DNA from: Coemansia sp. RSA 922 | Taxonomy: Eukaryota; Kickxellomycota; Kickxellomycetes; Kickxellales; Kickxellaceae | Length of the DNA: 29,321 nucleotides | Assembly: GCA_027577415.1 (NCBI GenBank) | Contig: JANBQS010000171.1 | Location: forward strand, 1-29,321 | Direction of reading: 5' to 3' | Shown here: piece by piece, positions 1-8,359 of the stretch | How the letters are laid out: each line of letters starts with the position of its first letter | Numbering within the stretch: position 1 is the stretch's first letter | Position numbers and translations under genes: made by a program | The notes under the pieces: model-generated | What the model saw: only the letters and a program-made list of their open reading frames with translations | Told to the model about the DNA's origin: nothing | The model's database searches: none

Positions 1-17
1 TCGTAGTATTATTACAT

Positions 18-532
18 TTATCTTTCCATATCCAATATACGTTTATCACACTGACCTTTTCTAACCCTTATAGCCTCTACAATCTTATTTGTCACTCTGT
101 TGACTATTGCATTGGTATTTGTTCGGTTGACAAAAGAGCGATACAGATATTGAAGCGTTGTTGACGATCCCGTACAGCTTGGCAGACATATAAGCCCTAG
201 CAAATAGCTGTCCGTTCGCCTGAACAAAATATACAAGTTCAAATGCGCGAGCTTAGGATAAAGGTATTGGGCGTGGATGCCAGTGCCTCTCTGCCAAACC
301 AACTGAGTGATGATGTTTACAAAGGGATTGCCTAATCCTTCGTATTGATTCAATTCGGCTCTCCCTCGGGCGGTGGGCGGGCTACCCACTTCAATGGATC
401 TCTCTCCACAAATCGAACATGTGGCTGACTGAGCGATGGTAACTCACATGAATTTCTAAGCACTGTATATTCAATTAGACGACATACACATTCGACGTGG
501 GATTTTTGCCATCTATGCATTGCTGTCGACAT
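18..532 (-). CDS. Uncertain two-exon hypothetical protein
   Basis: I do not recognise this protein. On the minus strand an ATG at 532-530 opens a 45-base exon (532-488). A GTATGT donor at 487 and a CAG acceptor ending at 429 define a 59-base candidate intron with an internal CTAAT branch-like site, and the frame then stays open from 428 to the stop ending at 18. The spliced product would be about 151 residues. It would begin MSTAMHRWQKSHVEC, continue with a Cys-rich SATCSICGERS stretch and end in a basic tail. Without splicing the first frame stops at 350. Support is the consistent phase-0 splice and a long open second exon in fairly AT-rich DNA; no family match backs it. It could be a chance reading, an exon of a larger gene beyond the left edge, or decayed sequence. 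Confidence 0.25.
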
Positions 533-734
533 CTTGCTTACAAACCACACAAACAAGGACTGCGATAATAGCTCTCCAGGTAAGTAAACAGAGGGGGGAA
601 AAAGGCGTCATCTCAAAAAAGCGTGTGGGCAAGCGCGGATTTCATGCGGAGATTGAGAATGTCCCAGGGGATTAATAATGTAGTAGCGAAGATCCTGTAT
701 TTCTCTTGTACAAAATTTCTTTGGAAAAAAAAGC

Positions 735-743
735 TTTAAAAGG
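735..743 (+). promoter_or_regulatory. TATA-like element upstream of the GST gene
   Basis: TTTAAAAGG lies about 110 bases before the GST start codon, a plausible distance for a short 5' UTR. An AGGGG at 666-670 resembles a stress-response element, but a five-base match is weak. Confidence 0.35.
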
Positions 744-849
744 CACGCCCTACACGCACTTTTAGTTTATTGAATTTTATCTACCAAACAGATATCCAAC
801 AATTTAGCTTTACACACCACCCCAAGATTCTTTCGTTACTTACCCAACA

Positions 850-1563
850 ATGAGCGCCACCACCTACCCATTCAAGGAGAACGCCTACACGATTTACTCC
901 TATGCTCTGTGTCCCTACGCACAGCGTGCTATCCGGGCATTCAACATCGCCAAAGTGCCCTACGCAGTCGAGGAGATTGATCTAAAGAACAAGCCAGACT
1001 GGTACCATCTGGTCAACCCACAGCTCAAAGTACCCGCCCTGCGCACGCCCGACGGCACCATTCTCATCGAGTCTTTGGTTATCGCCGAGTTTGTCGCCGA
1101 CCAATTCCCCGAAGCCGAGCTCCTGTCGACCAATGCCACTGAGCGCGCGCAACTGCGTCTATTCATCGAATTGTTCAATACTCGTGTCAGCCCATTGATC
1201 CTCAAGTCACTGGCGTCGGCTGAGGTGGAGGACCAGAAGAAGGTGGAGGAGTCACTGTTGGCTGGTATTAGGGCTGTTAATGACGAGCTGGAGATCCAGT
1301 GGAAGAGGTCGAGCGGTAAGGGCGGTCCGTTCTGGTATGGAGATAAATTCGGGTTTGCTGAAATCGCCCTCGTGTCGTTTGTCGGGTTGTTTGTCGCCTT
1401 GCACCATTATCGCGGTGTGGTGGTTCCAGAGACTGAGGAGTATGCGGCTTTCAACAAGTGGAAGACTGCGTTCTCCAAGCATCCTGGATTCACTGACGTC
1501 AAGTCAGAGGACGCACCTTTGATCGAGAACGTTAGGAAGTATGTGGCTGAGACCAAGAACTAG
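850..1563 (+). CDS. Omega-class glutathione S-transferase
   Basis: A single-exon gene of 237 residues, normal length for a cytosolic GST. The N-terminal thioredoxin-like domain holds CPYAQR with Cys21, the mixed-disulfide cysteine that marks omega-type enzymes (tau and theta classes use Ser). It also has the cis-proline of KVPAL (Pro62) and the Glu74-Ser75 pair that binds the gamma-glutamyl part of glutathione. The remainder is the all-helical C-terminal domain. Omega enzymes act in thiol transfer, dehydroascorbate or dimethylarsenate reduction and deglutathionylation; which applies here cannot be read from sequence. The start is the first ATG after a C/A-rich leader, in good context (CAACAATGAG). 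There is no signal peptide or peroxisomal tail, so a cytosolic protein is expected. Confidence 0.92.
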   Translation: MSATTYPFKENAYTIYSYALCPYAQRAIRAFNIAKVPYAVEEIDLKNKPDWYHLVNPQLKVPALRTPDGTILIESLVIAEFVADQFPEAELLSTNATERAQLRLFIELFNTRVSPLILKSLASAEVEDQKKVEESLLAGIRAVNDELEIQWKRSSGKGGPFWYGDKFGFAEIALVSFVGLFVALHHYRGVVVPETEEYAAFNKWKTAFSKHPGFTDVKSEDAPLIENVRKYVAETKN

Positions 1564-1636
1564 TATCTATTGTTTTTCTTTTTTACTTCAATTCCATATT
1601 TTATTACTAAAGCAACTTGACCTACTTATTGAAATC

Positions 1637-1990
1637 GAGGAGCTGACACATTTTTGGAGCCTTGTAACAAAAAGCCATCTTATACTTGTTTCAATCTTGT
1701 CGGGTGGGATTGGACCATGGGAAAGCACAGAGGCGTGGGAGAGATTGGTCTCCCTCATCACTCCAAACTGATAGACACAGGGATGACGCTGAGGTGATTG
1801 GGTCAGCCATGCCGCCTCCAGGCGCACTGCCCTGTAAAGTACCCCAGGCTTCGACCATGAGCCCAGTTCACAGAGCTGAAGAGAATAAAGACAGTGGTAT
1901 AGTAGGTCTGTTAGCGGCCCTAGCCGGCTACTCCAAGGAACAGACATTGCGGCGAATAACGTGCCTTGGGTGAATAGTCAGCTCCTTTTT
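1637..1990 (+). ncRNA. Candidate structured Pol III RNA, RNase P/MRP-like
   Basis: No convincing ORF covers this GC-rich island between two genes. GGAGCTGAC (1639-1647) is perfectly complementary to GTCAGCTCC (1977-1985), and the 3' arm runs straight into eight T residues (1986-1993), a Pol III terminator; two further A-U/G-U pairs extend the helix to about 1637. That is the architecture of helix P1 in RNase P and MRP RNAs. Internal hairpins include GGGAGA/TCTCCC (1737-1742/1749-1754), CGCC-TCCA-GGCG (1813-1824) and CAGTT/AGCTG (1864-1878). GGGAAAG (1719-1725) resembles conserved region I, and AAGCAC (1723-1728) can pair with GTGC(C)TT (1961-1967) as a P4-like helix. That pairing competes with a CCAAGG/CCTTGG hairpin (1933-1938/1964-1969). 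AGTTCACAGAG (1865-1875) and GGAACAGAC (1937-1945) resemble eukaryotic RNase P segments. The P/MRP assignment is inference; SRP RNA or an unknown RNA remains possible. Confidence 0.45.
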
Positions 1991-1993
1991 TTT
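1986..1993 (+). terminator. T8 run, candidate Pol III terminator
   Basis: Eight consecutive T residues follow directly after the 3' arm of the terminal helix of the candidate structured RNA. Confidence 0.45.
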
Positions 1994-2101
1994 ATTGCGG
2001 AGATTATCTGGTCCATCCGTGTACTCGGATAACTGTTGGGTTGGGTGACACTGACGGAGGAGCGCGGTAATTTATTTATTTTAATCCCGTCATAGATTTC
2101 G

Positions 2102-2110
2102 TATAAAAAA
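2102..2110 (+). promoter_or_regulatory. TATA box of the aminotransferase gene
   Basis: TATAAAAAA lies 73 bases before the first ATG and 81 bases before the first in-frame ATG. Initiation some 30-60 bases downstream would leave a short leader that still includes the ATGs at 2175, 2183 and 2276. Confidence 0.5.
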
Positions 2111-2174
2111 GGGGTGATAAGCTTGGCTCCTTTCTCTTTCCTTTCACTCCATTTTTATTTATTTCGTAAACTAT

Positions 2175-2186
2175 ATGCTGTTATGA
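2175..2186 (+). other. Three-codon uORF overlapping the aminotransferase start
   Basis: ATG CTG TTA TGA is the first ATG after the TATA box, with T at -3 (weak context). Its TGA overlaps the ATG at 2183 as ATGA, a layout that permits termination-reinitiation or leaky scanning. Confidence 0.4.
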
Positions 2187-3463
2187 ATATTCGCACAGCC
2201 TTTTATTCTTGTCGTCGTATCAACTGTACACTATTAAAGCCAACATTCGTACCTGTGAGTAAGCAACTCTGCAAGATGTCTTCTTCCGCACCTACCCGCC
2301 CACTCTGCCTTATTCCAGGCCCAGTTGAGATGTCCTCAACCGTGCTACAGGCGCATAGCACTCCGGCGACAGCGCACACGGACCCAAAGTTTGTCGAGGC
2401 ATTCGGTCAAGTCATCGAGAAGCTGCGTACTGTGGTTGGAACCGAGTCAGCTCAGCCATTTGTCATTGCTGGATCGGGTACGCTGGGATGGGACCAGACA
2501 GCGGCCAACCTTATTGAGGCTGGAGAGAACGTCCTCGTCCTGTCCAACGGGTACTTTGGCGAGGGTCTGGCTGACTGTATGGAGACGTATGGCGCGCAGG
2601 TCACTAGGCTTCGCGCAGAGACTGGTAATAGGCAGCCGCTGGCCGAGATTGCGCAGGCACTAAGGGCCAAAAAATACAAGGCTGTGACTGTCTCACAGGT
2701 GGACACGTCGACGGGCGTGCTGGGCGACGTCAAGGGTGTTTGCGAGCTTGTTCAGGAGCACTCGCCGGATACGCTGGTGGTTGTCGATGGCGTGTGTGCG
2801 ACGGCGGCTGAGCGCTTGTACTTTGACGCATGGGGCGTGGATGTGGTCATCACTGCGTCGCAGAAGGCGCTGGGCTGCCCGCCTGGCATTTCAGTCGTCG
2901 TTGTGTCGCAAAAGGCCTTGGGCGTGTTGTCTGAGCGCAAGACGCCAGTGGCAGCATACTATGTTAACTGGAACCGGTGGCTGCCTATCATGAGGTCGTA
3001 TGAGGACCGGGCAGTAAAGTACTTTGCTACGCCGTGTGTGCAGACGATCTTTGCGCTGAACACGTCGCTCAATGAGCTGCTGGCTGACGGTGGCATGGAG
3101 TCTGTGTTTGCTGCGCATGAGCGTACTTCAGCTAGAGTTAAGGCAGCTGTTGCCTCGTGGGGTCTCAAGACTGTCGCTGTGTCGCCTGAGGTCAGTGCTA
3201 CGGCCATGACTGCTGTCTGGCTGCCAGAATCTATTACGCCGGCTGAGCTATTGCCTCGGCTTAAGGCGCGTGGAGTCGTTGCGGCAGGAGGCATCCTCGC
3301 TGGATACGCTCACCGGTACTTCCGTCTGGGCCATATGGGCATTACTGCCACGCAGGATAATGGCTATGTCGATATTATGCTAAAGGCAGCTGGGGAGGCT
3401 CTAGAGGAGTCTGGTCTTGCTATCGGATCGTCTGGTCGCTGTGCAACACCCCCTCGGCTGTAA
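2183..3463 (+). CDS. AGX1: Alanine-glyoxylate aminotransferase (class V)
   Basis: A PLP enzyme of the AGXT/Agx1 family that converts glyoxylate plus alanine to glycine plus pyruvate. Family signs are LIPGPVEMS near the mature N-terminus, GSGTLGWD in the cofactor-binding region, VVDGVCATAAE with the PLP-binding Asp, and ITASQKALGCPPG with the Schiff-base Lys at codon 2864-2866 (residue 228 from the first in-frame ATG). The frame is open further upstream, but only from a GTG, so I start at ATG 2183 (426 residues). A second in-frame ATG at 2276 with A at -3 gives a 395-residue form that begins where yeast Agx1 begins. The extra 31 residues hold six basic and no acidic residues, like a mitochondrial presequence. 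The C-terminus is PPRL, not a canonical PTS1. Single exon. Confidence 0.92.
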   Translation: MNIRTAFYSCRRINCTLLKPTFVPVSKQLCKMSSSAPTRPLCLIPGPVEMSSTVLQAHSTPATAHTDPKFVEAFGQVIEKLRTVVGTESAQPFVIAGSGTLGWDQTAANLIEAGENVLVLSNGYFGEGLADCMETYGAQVTRLRAETGNRQPLAEIAQALRAKKYKAVTVSQVDTSTGVLGDVKGVCELVQEHSPDTLVVVDGVCATAAERLYFDAWGVDVVITASQKALGCPPGISVVVVSQKALGVLSERKTPVAAYYVNWNRWLPIMRSYEDRAVKYFATPCVQTIFALNTSLNELLADGGMESVFAAHERTSARVKAAVASWGLKTVAVSPEVSATAMTAVWLPESITPAELLPRLKARGVVAAGGILAGYAHRYFRLGHMGITATQDNGYVDIMLKAAGEALEESGLAIGSSGRCATPPRL

Positions 3464-4173
3464 GCTTTTTTTAGATACATAGTAATCTTTTTCTCTCAAG
3501 TAAACTTTCTCCATTTATGCACTCACGGGGCCTGGACCCGCAAGCGGCTTATGCATGGAGCCAATCATTGGAGTCGATCCGAGTTGCACATGAAAGAAAA
3601 ATTGGCCGGACCGAGCTGCGACTCGTCAAAAAAAAAAAAAAAAAAAATAGCTGACACGTACCAAATGAAAATTAGTAAGTGTAGTGCATGTTCATCCGTA
3701 AGCAGACGGGTGGGTCTTTTCTTCCCTTTCTCCGCTGGTGTTTGAATTTAACGGCTTTTTTCTACTTGTTTTTTTTTCTTTTTCTTTTTCCTTTCTTACC
3801 TGTTTGGTTAGAGACTTGCACATTTCGTCCTTTTCTTCTTACTCTTTTTAGTGAAAGCCACTTGTCCTTGTAAAAAACAGCTCTTTATTTTTTCTAAGAA
3901 GAATTCAGAGACTGCATTTCACCGGGTCTCTTTCCTCGTGAGCCTTTTTTTTTGTTCTTGCCTCTTTTGGAAGGGAACGCGCCCCCTCTCCCTTGGAAAT
4001 AATATTTTTGTTTCTTGAACTCTCTCTCTCTCTATCCCCACTTTTTTTTTGCTCTTATTACCCCACACACACGTGTTCTTTCTCTTGGAAGGATCAAAAA
4101 AAAAAAAAAAAAGTAGTCACACGTGCCAAAAAAAAAATAATTGTATCGTACCAAAAAAAAAAAAAAAAGTTCT
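3464..4173 (+). other. Intergenic region and leader of the IPT-ankyrin gene
   Basis: No credible ORF. It holds the 3' end of the aminotransferase transcript and a long promoter/leader of T- and CT-rich blocks, including a CT repeat near 4020-4033 and an A20 tract at 3628-3647. Candidate E-boxes (CACGTG) lie near 4069-4074 and 4119-4124. Confidence 0.6.
4096..4168 (+). repeat. Three poly(A) tracts just upstream of the start codon
   Basis: A17 (4096-4112), A10 (4128-4137) and A16 (4153-4168) are separated by short unique spacers, and the ATG follows at 4174. They act either as nucleosome-excluding poly(dA) promoter elements or, if transcribed, as an A-rich leader able to bind poly(A)-binding protein. 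The sequence alone does not decide which. Confidence 0.7.
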
Positions 4174-7100
4174 ATGGCGTCGTCAGCTAATAGTGGTGGG
4201 GCGACTAATAGCATCAACGACTACTTGCGGGTTAGTTCTGCTGGAGAGAGTGGATCTACAGGGCAACACCAGGTTCCTCCGGCGCATTTGTTGGGGCCGG
4301 ATTTTTCAGCGTTTCTAATGTCGGCTAACGCAGCGACTCGGTCAACACCGGGATCGCCGGCGACTTTTTCAGGCGGAATGGGGTTCCACTCTGTGCGTAC
4401 GTCTCCGGTTCTGGCGCCTTCGATGCCGCAGTCGCCGGCGGGGAGCGGGCTGTTGCATAATGGAAGCTTTACGAATCTGGCGGCGCTCGGAGGCACGCAT
4501 CCGATGTTTAGTGGGTTTGACTCGACCATTCACAGCGCGGTGCAGTCGGCTACAGCGTCGCCGATTGTCGGGGCGTTTAATCGCAGAGGCCTGCTGAACA
4601 GCATGGCCAACTTGAATATGGCGCAGCTGCCGCCAACGGCAATGGGATATATGGATACGGTATGTATTTGTGTACTATTTCTAGCCCTTGTGGATTGCCT
4701 CATCCTCCTTTTTTGCGTGTGTGTCAGCTGATGCGTATGCTCTATTGTATTGCGTGCGAACTTGTCCTTTTTTCAACTTTTGCATGAGCACGCGGGGGAT
4801 AGTCACTTGCTTGTTTCTCTCTCCGCTCCTCGCTAATTTCCTTTTTTAAACTAACGCCTCTCACTCTGTATTTTTAATTATTCTTTTTATAGAGCGGCAT
4901 GTTTGGCAGTCCTACTACGCCGTTTTCGAACGCCGGGCCGATGGCGCCCATGCCCAGCATCGCGGTCAGCAGCGCCGGCACCCAGGCCGGAGATGGATTC
5001 CGGGCCGGAGACGGATTCCGAGCGCCGGCGGCGCCTGTGCAGCAGGAGCCCATGCAGCCGGCCGCCACGGCCGAGTTCCTGCAGCACGTGGAGCAGACCA
5101 AGGCGCGCGGGCTGAAAATCGAGCTGGAGGGAATTCCGCAGGAGAACGCAAAGTCGCGGGTGGAGACGCAGATCAAGATCACGCTGCGGCTGAACACCGA
5201 GGACTCGGGCGAGCGGGCGACGTGCTGGACGCACCTGGCGCTGCCGGAGCTGCTGGTGTCGCGCGAGAAGTTCCGGCACCAGATGCAGCGGCGCGCGGCG
5301 GGGCACGCGGGCGACGCGGGGCGCATGCCGCTGTCGCCCGAGCACGTCGTGCACCTGGAGGCGGGCATCTTCTGCTCGAGCGACCCGACGCACAAGGTCG
5401 AGACGTGCCTGGGCTGCATCCGCCGCGAGTACAAGCGGTCGCTGCGCCGCAAGGACGCCGCCGGCCTGCGCAGCGGCGCCCCGAGCACGTGCACGACGCC
5501 GGCGCAGAGCCGCCCGGGGTCGCCGATGTTTGGCGAGAGCCCGCTGGGCGCCGGCCAGCGCCTGACCGGGTCGATGGAGGCCGACTGGGACGAGCAGCGC
5601 ATTGCGCTGGAGAAGCAGCGCATCGTCATCTTCAACTGCAGCGACATCCTGGACTTTTCAAAGGGCGAGGTCGTGCTGCCGACGCGCGTCACATGCTACT
5701 GCCGCCACCACAACGAGAAGGAGGGCTTCTGCATCTGCCTGACGCTGCGCGACGCCCACGGCAACGTGCTGGCCACGCACATCTCGCCGCCCATTATGAT
5801 CACCGACGACCACAAGTCGACAAAGTTCAAAACCGACCGCAAGACCACGCGGTCCAAGCCCGAGTACGACCGCCAGGGCGATGGCAGCGCCGTCTATGCC
5901 AACCACGCGCTTGCCGGCCTGGCCAGTCCGCTGGGCAACCACCCGAGCCACCTGCATCTTGTCGATGGCTCGCTGGCCGGCTTCAAGGGCGGGAGGCAGG
6001 CCATGTCGGCCCGCAACTCGCCGACGCTTAAGCCCTATGCCCACCACGCCATCCTCGACACATACTCGCAGTTTGCGTCGCTGGCTGGCACGCCCAGCTT
6101 GGGCAACACGCCGCTGGGGTCGCCCATGCTTTCGGCGGCTGCGGCTGCTGCTGCTGCCGCGCAGATGGGTGGCGGCTTTGACTCGTCGTTCCATCTGCCG
6201 CAGGCTGCGTCTTCGCTGTCAGCCACTGGCAGCAGTTCCGCTGGGTACTCGTCAACCCAGGCGCCACAGTCTTCGTCGTCGATTTACGGCAATATCAGCA
6301 GTGCTTCGTCTGGCCATTCGGCAGCAGCAGCTGCGGCGGCGGCTGCGGCGGCGGCTATTGCTGCGTCGGGGTACTCGTCGCACCATCAGCATAGTGGTGG
6401 CCACTACAGCGTGCCTAATAGTGCTACTGGGTCCGGGCCTACTCTTAACGGATCGTTGTCGGCTTCGTCGTTGCAGCTGACCCCGGCGTATGCGGCTGGT
6501 CTGTCCGCTGCTACTGCTGCTGTGTCGAGCGGCAGCCTGTTGTTTGGAAACACTAGTGGCTTTGCGCAGCCTGCTAATACCACCTCTCAACAACAACAGC
6601 CGGTTGATGCTACGATGCAGGTTAGCCAGCTGTATCCCATGCAGGGTCCAGTTGCTGGAGGTATTAGTGTGCTGATCGCTGGGCGTGGATTCCATCCGAA
6701 CATTGCCGTGTACTTTGGCAATGTTCAAGCTGGGCGTGTGCAGGTACTGTCGCCGAATAACATTACTTGCGTGTTGCCTCCGACCAAAACAGCGGGGCCT
6801 GCGGCACTTCGTATCCGTGACTTGTTCACTATGGCGTTTTACGATGGTAGCGGCGATGGTCAGACTCCTGTGGTGTTTAACTATGTCGAAGATACTGATC
6901 ATACTATGATTGAGCTCTCGTTGTACGTCACTGGGCTGCGACCTCAACAGCAGCATGCTGAAAAATTGTCCGGTATGGGGTCGCCTCAGATGAGCCCTGT
7001 CCTAGGCGACAGTCCACTTGGGGGATCGTCACCGCAGCGCAAGAGTAGTCCGTCGTCGGCGAGTGCTAAAATGTTGCAGGACCCTGTGATATTTAATATT

Positions 7101-7622
7101 TTGCGGCAGTTGCGTGGTGCTAGCGATAACCGAAATTTGGTAGAGATCGAGTCGGGACTAGTGAGTCTGTTTACTGCATTGCTGGGTAAGAACATGCTGG
7201 ATGCAACGCGGCTGTCTATGCGGCATGAGGCGACGGGTCGTACGCTGTTACATTTTGCTGCATTATTGGGGATGCTCAATCTAATGTCTTATCTGGCGGG
7301 TAATGGCGTGTCTCTGGATGAAGTCGACCATAATGGAATGACTGCTATGCATTTCGCTAGTATGTATGGTCGTGCGGATATCGTCGAAATGCTATTGGCA
7401 TCGGGCGCTATGCATGGAGTTAGATCGGCATTGGGATCAACACCTGCGGATCTGGCTAGGTCGTTGGGTCACCAGCAGATACAAATGGTTATCGAGGAAC
7501 GAGACGGCTATTTGAAATTTATCAGAGACGAACCTACCGCTGCATTCTCGGCTGCGCAAGAGGGCACGTTGTTTGGTTCTCATGTATTCTCAGCACCTCC
7601 CCAGCCACCTTACCAACCTTGA
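4174..7622 (+). CDS. Spt23/Mga2-like IPT/TIG-ankyrin transcription regulator
   Basis: Exon 1 is 4174-4659 (162 codons). A phase-0 intron follows (4660-4892; GTATGT to TTTATAG). Exon 2 is 4893-7622, giving about 1071 residues. After a Ser/Gly/Pro-rich N-terminus, residues 236-490 hold the conserved Spt23/Mga2-type region, starting LKIELEGIP, with Cys-rich CLGCIRREYKR and a segment ending MITDDHKSTKF. A low-complexity linker with runs of 9 and 12 alanines and Gln repeats follows. An IPT/TIG fold spans about 740-830 (YPMQGPVAGG, ITCVLPPTK), and two ankyrin repeats about 930-1030 (GRTLLHFAALLG, GMTAMHFASMYG). In yeasts this family controls OLE1 and hypoxic genes from an ER-anchored precursor. Here the protein ends PPQPPYQP about 40 residues after the ankyrins, with no hydrophobic anchor, so control by proteolytic release looks unlikely. 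Confidence 0.88.
6135..6161 (+). repeat. Alanine-codon run (9 codons)
   Basis: Nine consecutive GCN codons of mixed third base lie in the low-complexity linker of the IPT-ankyrin gene. Mixed codons argue for selection on the peptide rather than recent slippage. Confidence 0.9.
6321..6356 (+). repeat. Alanine-codon run (12 codons)
   Basis: Twelve consecutive GCA/GCT/GCG codons, followed by Ile-Ala-Ala, form the second polyalanine tract of the same linker. Confidence 0.9.
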
Positions 7623-8359
7623 TTATTGTTGCTTTTTTTCATTCTTATTCTTATTCCTTTTCATTCTTTTTTAACTTGAAAATTTTTTATCCCAAAGTGT
7701 GTTATTGTGTTTACCGGATTTCGGATACCTTTTGTCTCTTACAATGTTTTTGGGAAACTGATAGCAGGCGTTTGTTGTCTTTTTTTAGGATGTGTGAACT
7801 TTTTCTTTCTTTCTGGAATTGGCCATCTGAGAACGTGGAGCAAGCCATTTTGGGAAAAACGTCATTTTTACTTGTTTCAACAGCTTGGCGTTTTTTTTAG
7901 AGCACAGCACAATTGTTGGGTCATGCGGGAAAAAAGGTGGAGAGACTTGTTATACAAAAGAGGCAAATCAAAGCACACTCTACACAAATCGTGTCAGTCG
8001 TTTTTAAAATAAAAAAAAGTTCATGCATTGTTTAAAAGAATCATTCTTCTTTGCACAAAAAAGTATTGTCTTTCTCTTTCTCTCCCTCTTTTTTTTTTTC
8101 CTCTGTAGTCAGTATAAAAGGTGTTTCTTTTTATAAAAGCATGCCTTTCTCTCTTTTATTTTATTTTTTCTTCTTTCTTGCTTTATAAAAAAAGCCTTTA
8201 GTACATAGACCTTTTTGAAACATTCTTTGGATGAATATTTAGATTTGTATCTCCCTTGGTGTCTCTCTCTCTTTCTCTCTTTTTTTCTTCATTCTCTGCA
8301 TTATTTTTTTCATTTACTTCAAGCGAAAGTCTCTATATTGTACAAAATATTTTTTTCAT
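7623..8359 (+). other. Intergenic region between IPT-ankyrin and DUF4419 genes
   Basis: T-rich, with no recognisable gene; short ORFs here are low-complexity Phe/Ser/Leu readings. TATAAAAG occurs at 8113-8120 and again at 8132-8139, and TATAAAAAAA near 8184-8193. A CT-rich block spans roughly 8263-8300. ATG AAT ATT TAG (8231-8242) is a three-codon uORF that would sit in the leader if transcription starts near the upstream TATA elements. Confidence 0.55.
8113..8120 (+). promoter_or_regulatory. TATA box upstream of the DUF4419 gene
   Basis: TATAAAAG followed by a CT-rich leader, about 240 bases before the first in-frame ATG. A second TATAAAAG starts 19 bases downstream. Confidence 0.45.

Noticed and set aside
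2114..2182. Upstream extension of the aminotransferase frame starting at GTG 2114
   Set aside because: There is no ATG in this stretch, and it starts only a few bases after the TATA box, so it is promoter/leader sequence.
3451..3463. Peroxisomal targeting signal at the aminotransferase C-terminus (PPRL)
   Set aside because: A PTS1 needs a small residue at -3; Pro is there, so I do not claim one.
4141..4173. Poly-lysine extension of the IPT-ankyrin frame upstream of ATG 4174
   Set aside because: It is the poly(A) leader read in frame from a TTG; ATG 4174 is the first in-frame start.
4874..5692. Minus-strand ORF of 272 codons, and plus-strand frame 5222-6031 of 269 codons
   Set aside because: Both overlap the conserved Spt23/Mga2-type region in GC-rich DNA. 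Their compositions (Arg/Ala/Pro-rich) are those of shadow frames, and the regulator frame shows real domain motifs.
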